Origin: Aulosira sp. FACHB-615
GTDB lineage: Bacteria; Cyanobacteriota; Cyanobacteriia; Cyanobacteriales; Nostocaceae
Direction: 5' to 3'
Assembly (NCBI RefSeq): GCF_014698045.1
Contig: NZ_JACJSE010000005.1
Location: 62,001-126,000 of the forward strand
DNA length: 64,000 nucleotides
Made by a program: the position numbers and the translations under genes. The notes under the pieces were generated by a model. The model was not told the DNA's origin, made no database searches, and saw only the letters and a list, made by a program, of their open reading frames with translations. Numbering within the stretch: the stretch's first letter is position 1; each line of letters starts with the position of its first letter. This document shows, piece after piece, positions 26,407 through 35,864 of the stretch.

Positions 26407-27015
26407 ATGGCTTTATTAATGTGGGAATCTAATCAAGCACCTCTTGATCAGTTGACAAAGATCAGTGGGAAACCCTTTGCGCCTTTAAATACTGAATGGG
26501 TGAGTTGTCGTGTATGTGGTGCGTGGATGCAGTTTCTTGGTCAGATTGACTTAGAAGCAACGATCATAAAAGAGATTTGCGATCGCAAACAGCTACTCCT
26601 TCTATTTATGTGTAGTAATAACCCTGGAATGTGTGATGAATGGGATGCTGATTTGGGAGGTAATGCAGCAATACTAGTTTCTAAAACTAACCTGACAAGT
26701 CTTGAACCACCTTGTGATCAAGAAGAGTTTCTTTCAGAAGAAATTTTGTTAACACTGGATGAGTGCGACGATTCGGCAGACACTTATTGTGATATTTTGA
26801 ACCAATTTCAATATCAAATATGCGGCAAAATTGGTGGTGAACCTCTGTGGATTCAAGATGATGAAACTCCGATTTGTAGTTGTGGAGCTAGGATGAAGTT
26901 TGTAGTTCAGTTGGAACCCAGTACCGCATTCAATTTTGGTGATTCTGGTTCTGGATATGGCTTTGTGTGTTCAGTATGCCAACAACAGGCGAAGTTTCTT
27001 TGGCAATGCTACTAA
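26407..27015 (+). CDS. Cys-rich DUF1963/YwqG-like protein
   Basis: 202 residues, cytoplasmic. It has four Cys-containing clusters: SCRVCGAW, CSNNPGMC, CSCGARM and CSVCQQQ. The C-terminal half, KIGGEPLWIQDDE, then CGARMKFVVQL, FGDSGSGYGFVC and FLWQCY, has the pattern of YwqG/DUF1963 and PDCD2-like proteins (G-G-x-P-x-W, C-x-C-G-x-x-M-x-F, GD-G). The paired cysteines could bind zinc. Function not known. Divergent from flv3 and tail-to-tail with argG across a repeat. Confidence 0.55.
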   Translation: MALLMWESNQAPLDQLTKISGKPFAPLNTEWVSCRVCGAWMQFLGQIDLEATIIKEICDRKQLLLLFMCSNNPGMCDEWDADLGGNAAILVSKTNLTSLEPPCDQEEFLSEEILLTLDECDDSADTYCDILNQFQYQICGKIGGEPLWIQDDETPICSCGARMKFVVQLEPSTAFNFGDSGSGYGFVCSVCQQQAKFLWQCY

Positions 27016-27131
27016 ATAGCTATTTTTCTGAATACAGCCAAGTATTTATATGTATACATGAATAGCGTTGGGTGCAAGATGTAAAGTGAAAGACTTAATG
27101 ACAGGATGTTTGAAATATCATCCTGTCATTA

Positions 27132-27282
27132 GATCCCCCTAAATCCCCTTTTCAAGGGGGACTTTGATTCTAGTTCCCCCCTTTTTAAGGGGGGTTAGGG
27201 GGGATCGAAATGCTACTAGGCACCTTTATCAGACTTGTGTGTACACCGTAGCTTTTTAAGGGGGGTCAGGGGGGATCGAAAT
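27132..27282. repeat. GATCCCCC/AAGGGGG dispersed repeat, two units
   Basis: GATCCCCCTAAATCCCC at 27132 is complemented by GGGGGGTTAGGGGGGATC near 27186-27204, giving a long hairpin. A second half-copy (TTTTTAAGGGGGGTCAGGGG) follows at about 27253-27280. It lies between the convergent YwqG-like and argG genes. Confidence 0.75.
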
Positions 27283-27300
27283 CCTGTTAGAGAATAAAGA

Positions 27301-28500
27301 TTATCTATCTTGTTGCGCCCAAATGCGGGTGGGAAGACCCCAAACATAGATAAAGCCTTCGGCGGCTTTGTGGTCAAATTGGTCTTCTGCACCGTAGGTG
27401 GCTAAGTCGGGTGTATAAAGGGTGTTGTCACTCCAACGACCGACTATCGTGGCGTTACCTTTGAACAACTTCACCCGCACTGTTCCTGAGACACGTTCTT
27501 GAGTTTTTTGAATGAACGCGTCCAAAGCAGCTTTGAGGGGACTGTACCACAAACCGTTGTAAACCAATTTGGTGTAAGTGTCTTCAATACCGCGCTTATA
27601 TTGGGAGACATCTGCGGTTAAAGTTAAGCTTTCTAAATCGCGGTGTGCGTGAATTAACACCAACATAGCTGGTGATTCGTAGATTTCCCGTGATTTGATT
27701 CCTACCAAGCGGTTTTCAATCATGTCAATACGACCAATGCCATGATTGCCTGCTAACTCGTTGAGTGTTTCAATTAATTCAACGGGGTTTTTAGCTGCAC
27801 CGTTGACAGTGGTAGGGATACCCTGAGTAAAACCAATTTCAATATATTCTGGCTCATTGGGGGTATCCGCGATCGCTTTCGTCATCTGATAAATTTCTTC
27901 TGGGGGTTCGGCGGCTGGATCTTCCAACACACCCGCTTCAATACTGCGACCGAGCAAGTTTTTATCAATACTGTAAGGCGAAGACTTTTTCACAGGTGCG
28001 GGGATACCGAACTTTTCCCCGTAGGCGATGGTTTCTTCCCGGCTCATGCCCCATTCCCGCGCGGGTGCTAAAATTTTGAGGCTGGGATTTAAGGCAGCAC
28101 AGGAAACGTCAAAACGTACCTGATCATTACCCTTACCAGTACAACCATGTGCGATCGCATCAGCACCATATTTCTCGGCTGCTTCTACTAATATTTTGGC
28201 AATTAAGGGACGAGCCAGCGCCGTTCCCAAAGGATAGCGATTTTCGTAAAGTGCATTAGCTTGAATCGCGGGAAAAGCGTAATCTTTAACAAAGCTGTCT
28301 TTGACATCAATTACCAGAGACTCACTAGCACCCGACTTGAGAGCCTTTTCTTTGATTGGCTCTAATTCATCTCCCTGGCCTAAATCTGCGGCGAGAGTTA
28401 TCACCTCTTCCACACCCCACTCTTGCTTGAGGTAAGGAATGCACACAGAAGTATCTACACCACCTGAATATGCTAAGACAACCTTTTTGGCGCGACCCAT
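27301..28500 (-). CDS. argG: Argininosuccinate synthase
   Basis: 399 residues, close to the family's 400. The ATP-binding AYSGGVDTSVC is at residues 10-20; HGCTGKGNDQVRFD near 118, and the citrulline/aspartate-binding segments (SPYSIDKNLLGRSIEAG; IGRIDMIENRLVGIKSREIYE, only partly quoted) are present. It joins citrulline and aspartate with ATP in arginine synthesis. Single gene, ATG at 28500. Confidence 0.97.
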   Translation of the reverse strand: MGRAKKVVLAYSGGVDTSVCIPYLKQEWGVEEVITLAADLGQGDELEPIKEKALKSGASESLVIDVKDSFVKDYAFPAIQANALYENRYPLGTALARPLIAKILVEAAEKYGADAIAHGCTGKGNDQVRFDVSCAALNPSLKILAPAREWGMSREETIAYGEKFGIPAPVKKSSPYSIDKNLLGRSIEAGVLEDPAAEPPEEIYQMTKAIADTPNEPEYIEIGFTQGIPTTVNGAAKNPVELIETLNELAGNHGIGRIDMIENRLVGIKSREIYESPAMLVLIHAHRDLESLTLTADVSQYKRGIEDTYTKLVYNGLWYSPLKAALDAFIQKTQERVSGTVRVKLFKGNATIVGRWSDNTLYTPDLATYGAEDQFDHKAAEGFIYVWGLPTRIWAQQDR

Positions 28501-28697
28501 TGGTTTCTCCAGTTAGGAAAACAAAGAATGACACAATATTATATCGGACTAATACAGGTAGATTTGCTGGTGTTGTGCGATCGCCCCAATGGTTATATCA
28601 ATTCTCGATGACATAAAGAAATACAACGCTGATAGATTCAGGAGTATTTCAGCTTGCCCCAGTCAGTGATATTCCATAATTAAAATACAAGAGACAG

Positions 28698-28703
28698 TGG
28701 AGG
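28698..28703 (+). promoter_or_regulatory. Ribosome binding site fixing the Uma2 start
   Basis: TGGAGG lies 5 bases before the ATG at 28709; it overlaps the alternative GTG at 28697 and so argues for the ATG. Confidence 0.65.
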
Positions 28704-28708
28704 CGCTC

Positions 28709-29272
28709 ATGACTATGCAGTTATTAAGACATAAATTTACAGTGCCGCAATATCATAAAATGATTGAGTCGGGTATTCTCACAGAAGATGACCGGGTGCA
28801 ACTGATCCGAGGAGAAATTGTTGAGATGTCGCCTATTGGGACAAAACACGCTGCTTGTGTAAAGTGTTTAAATAAAATCTTGTCTACTAAGTTAAGGGAT
28901 AGAGTTCTCATTGCTATTCAAGACCCTGTGGAACTAAATGATAATTCACAACCACAGCCAGATGTGGCATTACTCAAACCTCGTGATGATTTTTATGCAG
29001 ATGCACACCCCCAACCTCAAGATATTTTCTTATTAATTGAAGTGGCTGATTCGACAATAATTTATGACAGGGAAGAAAAAATTCCTTTATATGCAGAAGC
29101 TAATATAATTGCGGTTTGGTTAATAGATATTAATGAGCAAGTTGTTGAAGTTTATCAACAACCAACAGCTACAGGATATGAGCATATACAAAAGTTTGCT
29201 GGTGGTGAAACTTTATCAATTCCAGGGTTTTCTGATGTCACAATTACGGTCAATGAAATCTTTGGTAGATAA
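28709..29272 (+). CDS. Uma2 family endonuclease-fold protein (DUF820)
   Basis: 187 residues. The PD-(D/E)XK-like core is visible: LIRGEIVEMSPIG at the start, QPQPDVALLKPRDD with the Asp, and the LLIEVADST strand with the Glu, then REEKIPLYAEANI and VWLIDI. Uma2 proteins are extremely abundant in filamentous cyanobacteria and their role is unknown; a nuclease activity has been suggested from the fold only. It has its own good ribosome site and no obvious partner. Confidence 0.9.
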   Translation: MTMQLLRHKFTVPQYHKMIESGILTEDDRVQLIRGEIVEMSPIGTKHAACVKCLNKILSTKLRDRVLIAIQDPVELNDNSQPQPDVALLKPRDDFYADAHPQPQDIFLLIEVADSTIIYDREEKIPLYAEANIIAVWLIDINEQVVEVYQQPTATGYEHIQKFAGGETLSIPGFSDVTITVNEIFGR

Positions 29273-29417
29273 ATCACGGGTTCTATTTTTGTATCGCGCA
29301 AAGGCGCAAAGAAGAGCGTTAGAGGGATGTTCATGTTCAAAGGCTGAGGCTTCAAGTATAAATTACCTCCTGCCTCTGGTTGGTGAGCGTAGCCGAACCA
29401 CCGCCTCCTGCCTTTAA

Positions 29418-31463
29418 TTACTGTGCTACACGCCAAATTTTGATGGTATTATCCTCGCTACCACTGACAATTGTCTTACCATCAGCCGTAAAACCAACAG
29501 ATGTCACGCTATCTGCATGGCCTGTCAAGGTATTCATCACTTCTCCTGTGGCTAAATTCCAAAGTTTGATGGTACGATCGCGGCTGGCACTGGCTAAGAT
29601 CATCCCATCTGGGCTAAAGGCGACACAGGTAACGGTATTAGCATGGCCTGTAAAGCTGCGAAGCACTTCGCCTGATGCAACGTCCCAAAGTTTAATGGTG
29701 CGATCGCGGCTGGTACTGGCTAAAGTTGTACTATCAGGACTAAAGGCAACTGATGTGATTGTATTCGTATTACCCTTGAGGGTGCGGGCTGGGTCATCTT
29801 GATAAAGATGCCAAAGTTTAATGGTTTTATCAAAACTCCCACTAGCTAAGTTACGCCCATCGGGACTAATAGCAACAGAACGCACCCAAAATTTATGTCC
29901 TTTCAGGGTGCGAATGAGTTTTCCTGTGCCTAAATTCCAAACTTTGAGGGTGTTATCATCGCTACCACTGACCAAAGTTTTACCATTAGGACTAATAGCT
30001 AATGCCTGAATTGAATCGGTATGTCCTTCTAAGGTGTAAACGATTTTACCTGTTGTCAAATTCCAAACTTTAATAGTTTTATCATCACTTCCACTCACTA
30101 AGGTTTTGCCATTAGGACTAATAGCCACAGCATTAACTTTTTGCGAATGTCCATTCAGGGTTAAAATTTCTTTTCCTGTGGCAATATTCCACATATTAAT
30201 TATCTTCTCCCCTTCGCCACTGCTGGCAATTGTTTTGCCATCGGGACTAATGGCCACAGAGACAACAGATTTTGCTGTACCTTGGAGAGTATTAGCTAAA
30301 GCAATATTTTTAACTGGAATATTCGGTGATTGACCAAAAACAACTTCATTTTGAGAATGACTATAATTGGTTGGCTTGAGTTTTGATAACAAAATTGCTT
30401 GAATTTGGCGATATTGTTGATACCAAGTATCACTAAATCCAAATAATAAAACAAAAGCTGCTGCTAAAACTAAGATTTTTACAAAAGCGTATTGAAATGA
30501 AAAAGTTGATTTTGGTTGAGTTACGGTAAATTTGCCTGATGATTGACCTGCTGCTGGTAAGGCGCGTGGTAAGGCGGGAATTAAATCTTTAATCACTTCA
30601 TCGGCTGACTGATAGCGTTGACTTAAGTCTTTTTGCAACAACTTATTCATGACGTTATCTAATTCTGGCGACAAGGGACTCCGCAAATATTGTCGCCAAC
30701 TGTTTGCCCAGCCATAACCATGTTCCATCCACAATTGAAACGGGGATGTTCCTGTTAGCAGATGAAAACAAGTAGCCCCCAAACTAAACAAATCACTGGC
30801 TGGATAAGCTTTGCCGTCTCGAATTTGTTCTAGTGGGGAATAACCATGCGAACCAATGGATGTGCCACTTTTATTTTTGACTTTTTCGGTTAATTGTTTA
30901 GAAGAACCAAAATCAATCAAACTGAGTCGCCCATCATACCGACAGCGAATTAAATTTTCTGGTTTAATGTCACGGTGAATTACACCGCGATCGTGAATAA
31001 ATTTAAGTACAGGTAATAAATCAAGTAAAATAGCTTGAATTTCATTGGCTTTATAAACTCGGCGTTGTTGTAATTCTTTTAACAAGTTCTGCCCATTTAT
31101 AAATTGTTGGACTAAATACAGGCATTTATCTTGCTCAAAGTAAGCAATTAGTGTGGGAATTTGGGGATGTTCGCCAAGTTCTTGCAGTCGTTTTGCTTCT
31201 TCTGCAAATAACTCCATTGCTTTTTTTTGCGACCAAGTTCCTTGAAATTTTGGTGCTAATTGCTTGATTACACAAAGTTCATTGAGTTTATCGGTATCTT
31301 CTGATAAATAAGTTCTGCCAAATCCCCCTTCATCGGAAAGCACCCGAATCACCCGGAAGCGATTTCGTAACAGTGGTACTAAGGGAGTGCCACAAGTCTG
31401 GCATAACTGCTTGCCTTTGGGATTTAGGGGATTTGGGCAATCGGGATTTAAGCAGCAGATCAT
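29418..31463 (-). CDS. Ser/Thr protein kinase with zinc ribbon, membrane anchor and WD40 propeller
   Basis: 681 residues. An N-terminal four-Cys zinc ribbon (CLNPDCPNP...QLCQTCG) is followed by a Hanks-type kinase domain (about 33-300) with a glycine loop (EGGFGRTYL), invariant Lys in CVIKQL, the catalytic HRDIKPEN near 161 and DFGSS near 181. A hydrophobic segment (about 325-343) then crosses the membrane, and seven WD40 repeats (about 385-681) fill the rest. The propeller would therefore lie on the other side of the membrane, as a sensor, if the single span is real. This zinc ribbon-kinase-WD40 layout is common in Nostocales. Single gene. Confidence 0.92.
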   Translation of the reverse strand: MICCLNPDCPNPLNPKGKQLCQTCGTPLVPLLRNRFRVIRVLSDEGGFGRTYLSEDTDKLNELCVIKQLAPKFQGTWSQKKAMELFAEEAKRLQELGEHPQIPTLIAYFEQDKCLYLVQQFINGQNLLKELQQRRVYKANEIQAILLDLLPVLKFIHDRGVIHRDIKPENLIRCRYDGRLSLIDFGSSKQLTEKVKNKSGTSIGSHGYSPLEQIRDGKAYPASDLFSLGATCFHLLTGTSPFQLWMEHGYGWANSWRQYLRSPLSPELDNVMNKLLQKDLSQRYQSADEVIKDLIPALPRALPAAGQSSGKFTVTQPKSTFSFQYAFVKILVLAAAFVLLFGFSDTWYQQYRQIQAILLSKLKPTNYSHSQNEVVFGQSPNIPVKNIALANTLQGTAKSVVSVAISPDGKTIASSGEGEKIINMWNIATGKEILTLNGHSQKVNAVAISPNGKTLVSGSDDKTIKVWNLTTGKIVYTLEGHTDSIQALAISPNGKTLVSGSDDNTLKVWNLGTGKLIRTLKGHKFWVRSVAISPDGRNLASGSFDKTIKLWHLYQDDPARTLKGNTNTITSVAFSPDSTTLASTSRDRTIKLWDVASGEVLRSFTGHANTVTCVAFSPDGMILASASRDRTIKLWNLATGEVMNTLTGHADSVTSVGFTADGKTIVSGSEDNTIKIWRVAQ

Positions 31464-32031
31464 TATCTGACAGGCGCGACTGCATAAAAATTTTTACTAA
31501 GTTAACCCCGATATTTCCCTTAATTACTATTGACTCTCTCGAATTTATGGTAGATCCCTCTGGTGATGGGGAGTGGGGAATTAATTATATAGTCAATTTT
31601 GGTAAATGCTCATCAGTTTTCTTCAAGCTTAGAGGATGTTTTAAAAGTCTTATTGTTGGTAGCCATCACAACCAACCACTTTTCAAACACCCTTTTAGAA
31701 AACTACGAGAGTCATGAGATGAATTTTATCGATTATATATTAACTTGCTCTCCCAACAAATGACATTCGTTATTGATGAAGTCATGTTAGTAACAAATAA
31801 AACTAGATTTTAGGTGCGATTACTTGTCACGCTAATAGTTAAATCAACAGAAAGTCAGGGAATACTAAGTGTAGATTACTAGAGAAAGAGTATAGCAAAT
31901 TGCTGATTACTGAGTATAAACGTAGTATTTTCAGGAGTTTCAGCCATTAACATAGTCCTCATCTATGCCGCAACTGCTATATTTCCCAACTCTTGCCCAC
32001 AAATTTAGATTTTAGGATTGATCAACTAACT
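31464..32031. other. Divergent region between the kinase-WD40 and the MHYT kinase
   Basis: No gene is supported; a 114-codon frame at 31373-31717 overlaps the kinase start and has no family character. Bases 31627-31700 contain an imperfect inverted repeat (TTAGAGGATGTTTTAAAAGT and its complement-like ACTTTTCAAACACCC), reminiscent of insertion sequence ends, about 30 bases apart. Confidence 0.5.
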
Positions 32032-33624
32032 ATGCTTGTTTCTTATGATTTAAATCTAGTAGTTCTCTCAATAATCATTGCGATTATCTCAGCTTATACA
32101 TCTCTAGATTTAACAGAAAGAATTGCAAAGGCTAAAGGGTGTGCTTGGATTGCTTGGTTAATTGGTGGTGCGAGTTCCTTTGGACTGGGCATTTGGTCGA
32201 TGCACTTTGTTGGGATGTTGGCATTTAATCTAACTGTACCTATCAGTTATAACTTTTTGATTGTTTTAGTTTCTGTCTTGCCTGCAATTTTCTCATCAGG
32301 GTTTGCCCTGTGGATTTCTAGCCGCAAAATACTGGCGCTTCCCAGCTTGTTAGGTGCGAGTTTTATTATGGGGATGGGTATTACGATGATGCACTATACC
32401 GGGATGGCGGCAATGCGATCGCCTGCGATCGCTCACTATAATCTCGGATTAGTCGTACTTTCCATCATCATTGCAGTCACAGTATCACTAATTGGTTTAT
32501 GGTTAACCCATTATTTGCACAATCAAGAAGTCGTTATCTGGTGGCAGAAACTCATCGCAGCAACATTAATGGGCATAGCTGTACCGATGATGCACTATAC
32601 AAGTATGGCGGCGATCGATGTTCACAGCATTAGACCATTATCTGGGGATTTTCCGGCACTCAACACCACTTGGCTTTCTTCGTTGATTAGTGCTGTCATC
32701 TTTTCGATTTTAGGTTTGGCACTGGTAACTTCTTCGGAAACAAAAGTTATTGACCGCACTAGAGAGCTTTCTTTGGCTTTGACGCAACTTCAGGAATCAC
32801 AATTGCAACTGATTCAAACTGAGAAAATGTCAAGTCTCGGTCAACTGGTGGCTGGAGTCGCCCACGAAATCAATAATCCCATTAACTTTATTTATGGCAA
32901 CCTCCAATATTTAGAAGAACATAGCCACAATTTGCTGAAAGTTGTACAGCTTTACCAAAATTCCGGGGCGCAAATTCCCAAGCAAAACCCGGAAATCGAT
33001 TTGGCATTTTTGCAAGAAGATTTACCCAAGATAATGGAATCGATGAAAATCGGTACTAGTCGCATTATGGAAATTGTACTGTCGCTGCGTAATTTCTCCC
33101 GCGTGGATCAAGCTGAATATTCCCTGGTCGATATTCATGATGGGATTGATAGTACATTGTTGATTTTGCAACATCGTTTAAAGGCTTCATCAGAACGTCC
33201 AGCCATTAACATAGTCAAAGATTATCAGCAATTACCTTTGGTGGAGTGCTACGCTGGACAACTGAATCAGATGTTTATGAATATCTTGGCAAACGCCATA
33301 GATGCCATTGAAGAACTCAATCTTCAGCAAACTGAGCAAAGTTTTGCAGAGCGTTTTTACCAAATCACCATTCGCACTTCAGTCATCAATTCTGAATGGG
33401 TACAAATTGCGATCGCTGATAATGGTACCGGGATTCCTGACAATGTTCTCAAACAAATTTTTGAGCCATTTTTTACCACAAAACCCGTAAGTAAAGGTAC
33501 AGGCTTGGGAATGTCAATTAGCCATCAAATTGTGACTGAAAAACATCACGGTAAGCTAGAGTGTTTTTCCACACCCGGTAAAGGCACAGAATTTGTCATT
33601 CAAATTCCAATTCAACAACAATAG
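32032..33624 (+). CDS. MHYT-domain sensor histidine kinase
   Basis: 530 residues from the ATG at 32032, which gives the usual MHYT-domain start (MLVSYDLNLVVLSI); a TTG 39 bases upstream is less likely. Seven membrane helices carry three motifs (WSMHFVGM, MMHYTGM, MMHYTSM), thought to bind copper or another ligand. A short coiled coil leads to the H-box VAHEINNPINF (H278), the N-box (NILANAIDAIEE), and the ATP-lid motifs IADNGTGIP and GTGLGMSISHQIV. No receiver domain and no response regulator gene are adjacent. The stop codon overlaps a short inverted repeat. Confidence 0.92.
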   Translation: MLVSYDLNLVVLSIIIAIISAYTSLDLTERIAKAKGCAWIAWLIGGASSFGLGIWSMHFVGMLAFNLTVPISYNFLIVLVSVLPAIFSSGFALWISSRKILALPSLLGASFIMGMGITMMHYTGMAAMRSPAIAHYNLGLVVLSIIIAVTVSLIGLWLTHYLHNQEVVIWWQKLIAATLMGIAVPMMHYTSMAAIDVHSIRPLSGDFPALNTTWLSSLISAVIFSILGLALVTSSETKVIDRTRELSLALTQLQESQLQLIQTEKMSSLGQLVAGVAHEINNPINFIYGNLQYLEEHSHNLLKVVQLYQNSGAQIPKQNPEIDLAFLQEDLPKIMESMKIGTSRIMEIVLSLRNFSRVDQAEYSLVDIHDGIDSTLLILQHRLKASSERPAINIVKDYQQLPLVECYAGQLNQMFMNILANAIDAIEELNLQQTEQSFAERFYQITIRTSVINSEWVQIAIADNGTGIPDNVLKQIFEPFFTTKPVSKGTGLGMSISHQIVTEKHHGKLECFSTPGKGTEFVIQIPIQQQ

Positions 33625-33664
33625 GACTTACGCCATAAGATGAAAAATCCAGCGTAAGTCCTAA
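33622..33664. repeat. Minimal GGACTTACGC inverted repeat overlapping a stop codon
   Basis: TAGGACTTACGC and GCGTAAGTCCTA are perfect 12-bp inverted repeats around an 18-base centre. The TAG at its left end is the stop codon of the MHYT kinase. It could also serve as a terminator hairpin. Shortest member of the family. Confidence 0.75.
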
Positions 33665-33688
33665 CAAGCATAATCAATGTTTTGTGGG

Positions 33689-34093
33689 CTAAGGTTTTTG
33701 GGTGGCGATCGCTAATTTTGCCCCTTGGACTTGTCTGACTTGATCCATCACCGCCACCACCTTACCATGTGTGACTGTTTCATCCGCATTCACAACCACT
33801 AATGCTTCTTGGTTATCGCCAACTAAAGTCCGCAATTGTCCGGCTAAAGCATCAACGGTGGTGGGTTGACGGTTGACACTCACCACTCCATCTTTATCAA
33901 CTGTCACAGTAATTTTGGCAGGAACTTGCTGCTGTTTGGCTGTTGCTGCTTTGGGTAAGTTAACTGGCAAACCTTCTGAGCGAGTTAAAAATAAGGTTGA
34001 CATAATAAAAAATGTCAAAATCGCAAATATCACATCAATCATCGGTACGATGTTGATTTGCGGTGGTAAATCTGGCTCATCTTGTAGACGCAT
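33689..34093 (-). CDS. exbD: ExbD/TolR family biopolymer transporter
   Basis: 134 residues from the ATG at 34093, preceded by GAGGAG at a good distance; an upstream ATG at 34114 has no ribosome site. One membrane helix (about 16-37) contains the functional Asp in PMIDVIFAILTFF, and the periplasmic domain ends HGKVVAVMDQVRQVQGAKLAI. ExbD with ExbB uses the proton gradient to drive TonB-dependent uptake. The start overlaps the exbB stop by 17 bases, so the two are translated together. Confidence 0.9.
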   Translation of the reverse strand: MRLQDEPDLPPQINIVPMIDVIFAILTFFIMSTLFLTRSEGLPVNLPKAATAKQQQVPAKITVTVDKDGVVSVNRQPTTVDALAGQLRTLVGDNQEALVVVNADETVTHGKVVAVMDQVRQVQGAKLAIATQKP

Positions 34094-34724
34094 AGGTTCT
34101 GTCTCCTCGTTCATAGCGGCGGCGATAGAGCAGTTCTAATTGTCCACCATATTCTTGCATAGCGGCAATTTGGCGTTGATATAAACCCCGAAAGGTGTTA
34201 GCAAATAAGAGTGTAAAAATAGCTACAATTAATCCTGAAGCTGTGGAAACCAGCGCCTCACTAATACCTGCGGTCACTCCGGTGGTTTTTGTACCCCCCA
34301 CATCACCCAAGTTTAAAGATGCAAAAGACACAATCAAACCCAATACAGTACCTAATAAACCTAAAAGTGGCGCTAATCCAATAATTGTATCAAACATATT
34401 TTGAAAGCGTTTGAGAACCGGAATTTCGGCTTGGGCTTCACTTTCTAAAGCCAGACGAAATTCTTCCGGGGTGGGTTCTTCTAGTTGCAGTGCAGCTAAA
34501 AAAATGCGGGCTACTGGCAAGTCTGCATTCTTTTGCAACTTATCCAACGCACCAACCACATTATCCAGGCGGTAGAGATTCAAAACTTCGCGGACTACAC
34601 GATTTTGCCGAGTATTAACCCGATACCAAAAGCGCACTCGCTCGATAATTAATGCGATTCCCACCACACTAAACGCCAGCAGTGGCCACATCACTACGCC
34701 ACCTGCTACAAACAATTCATACAT
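34077..34724 (-). CDS. exbB: ExbB/TolQ/MotA family proton channel protein
   Basis: 215 residues from the ATG at 34724 (MYELFVAGGVVMWPLLAFS). Three membrane helices, with the conserved LGLLGTVLGLIVSF and GISEALVSTASGLIVAIFTL typical of the MotA/TolQ/ExbB domain. It forms the pentameric channel around the ExbD dimer. Upstream gene of an exbB-exbD pair; no TonB or receptor gene is next to it. Confidence 0.92.
   Translation of the reverse strand: MYELFVAGGVVMWPLLAFSVVGIALIIERVRFWYRVNTRQNRVVREVLNLYRLDNVVGALDKLQKNADLPVARIFLAALQLEEPTPEEFRLALESEAQAEIPVLKRFQNMFDTIIGLAPLLGLLGTVLGLIVSFASLNLGDVGGTKTTGVTAGISEALVSTASGLIVAIFTLLFANTFRGLYQRQIAAMQEYGGQLELLYRRRYERGDRTYASTR
34103..34108 (-). promoter_or_regulatory. 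Ribosome binding site deciding the exbD start
   Basis: GAGGAG on the minus strand ends 9 bases before the ATG at 34093 and lies inside the 3' end of exbB. Confidence 0.6.
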
Positions 34725-35276
34725 GGGCAATATCTCTAAAGAACTAAATGGACAACGTTACAGTTAGATTAATAGTTTACAGCACTAAATGATATATCTT
34801 ATCAATAAGTACCCAAAAAAATCAAAAGCTCCATCAAGTTAAATTTTCTTTTGCTGACATAATCATTCATATCGCCTCCAATTTTAATTAGCTAAAAACC
34901 CTATAAATCAAGGATTTTTCAAGGACGCTGTAGATAACAGTGGACTCAGGCTTTTTGGTAATGAATTGCTTGACTTTGACGACAGCTAGTTTTAACTGGG
35001 ATCAATAACTAATAAGAACTTGCAACAAATTCTGAGATTACCCATAAATCAATACAGTTCAGTTAAGGCAACAACTTAGACTGGTGTAGGTTGGGTGGAG
35101 GAACGGAACCCAACATTTTCAAGGCTTTGTTGGGTTACGCTATCGCTACACCCAACCTACTATTCTCTTAACTGAACCGTATTGACCCATAAATCTCTTC
35201 CTCACTCCTCATGACCTACTTCTACAAGTGGTTTATAAATCAAATTTGTTGACGTACTGTTTATTCTTGTGCATCT
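34725..35276. other. Intergenic region with GTTGGGT element copy 2
   Basis: Divergent promoters of exbB and the PNPOx-like gene must be here. Bases 35059-35177 are the CAGTTAAGG...CTTAACTG repeat (interior GTAGGTTGGGTGGAGG, GGAACCCAACATT, GTTGGGTTACGC), an inverted version of 24097-24195. No gene is supported in the AT-rich remainder. Confidence 0.65.
35059..35177. repeat. TTCAGTTAAG...CTTAACTGAA element, copy 2
   Basis: Same ends and interior as copy 1 at 24097-24195 but in the opposite orientation. A third, less complete copy is at 59207-59285. Confidence 0.75.
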
Positions 35277-35864
35277 ATGGCTAAACTATTTGACTCGATA
35301 ACCGAAGAACTGCAAGAGTTCATTGCAGCCCAAAACCTGTTTTTTGTAGGGACTGCACCTCTGAGTTCTATGGGTCACGTTAATTTATCCCCCAAAGGTC
35401 TTGATTGCTTGCGAATCTTGTCACCTCACCGAGTAGCATACCTCGACCTGACAGGTAGCGGTAACGAAACTTCCGCCCATCTGCAAGAAAATGGTCGCAT
35501 TACCTTTATGTTTTGCGCCTTTGTCGAACCACCAAGAATTTTACGACTTTATGGTAAAGGATACGTAGTTTTACCGAATTATGCTGAATGGGACTCGTTA
35601 TCTTCGGTGTTTCCTCAGATACCAGGGGCTAGACAAATTATCGTCGCTGATATTGAGATTGTGCAAAGTTCCTGTGGTTTTGGTGTTCCTCTTTATGAAT
35701 ATCAAGGTCAACGCCAAACACTAGTTAATTGGGCAATTAAAAAAGGGGAACAGGGAGTGAGAGAATATCAACAACAAAAAAATAGTATCAGCATTGATGG
35801 TTTACCCACACCTTTGAGCCAATTACAGCAGAATGCAGGAGTCAGCAGTCAGAATACAGACTAA
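35277..35864 (+). CDS. Pyridoxamine 5'-phosphate oxidase-related FMN-binding protein
   Basis: 195 residues. The split-barrel fold is suggested by FIAAQNLFFVGTAP, VNLSPKGLDCLRIL, VAYLDLTGSGNETSAHL and RITFMFCAFVEPPRILRLYG, which are typical of PNPOx-like proteins of this size. It probably binds a flavin. The substrate is unknown; it is not expected to be PdxH. The last 15 residues are low in conservation. Single gene. Confidence 0.85.
   Translation: MAKLFDSITEELQEFIAAQNLFFVGTAPLSSMGHVNLSPKGLDCLRILSPHRVAYLDLTGSGNETSAHLQENGRITFMFCAFVEPPRILRLYGKGYVVLPNYAEWDSLSSVFPQIPGARQIIVADIEIVQSSCGFGVPLYEYQGQRQTLVNWAIKKGEQGVREYQQQKNSISIDGLPTPLSQLQQNAGVSSQNTD

Noticed and set aside
31373..31717. 114-codon open frame at the kinase-WD40 5' end
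   Set aside because: It overlaps the well-supported kinase start on the other strand and has no recognisable motif.
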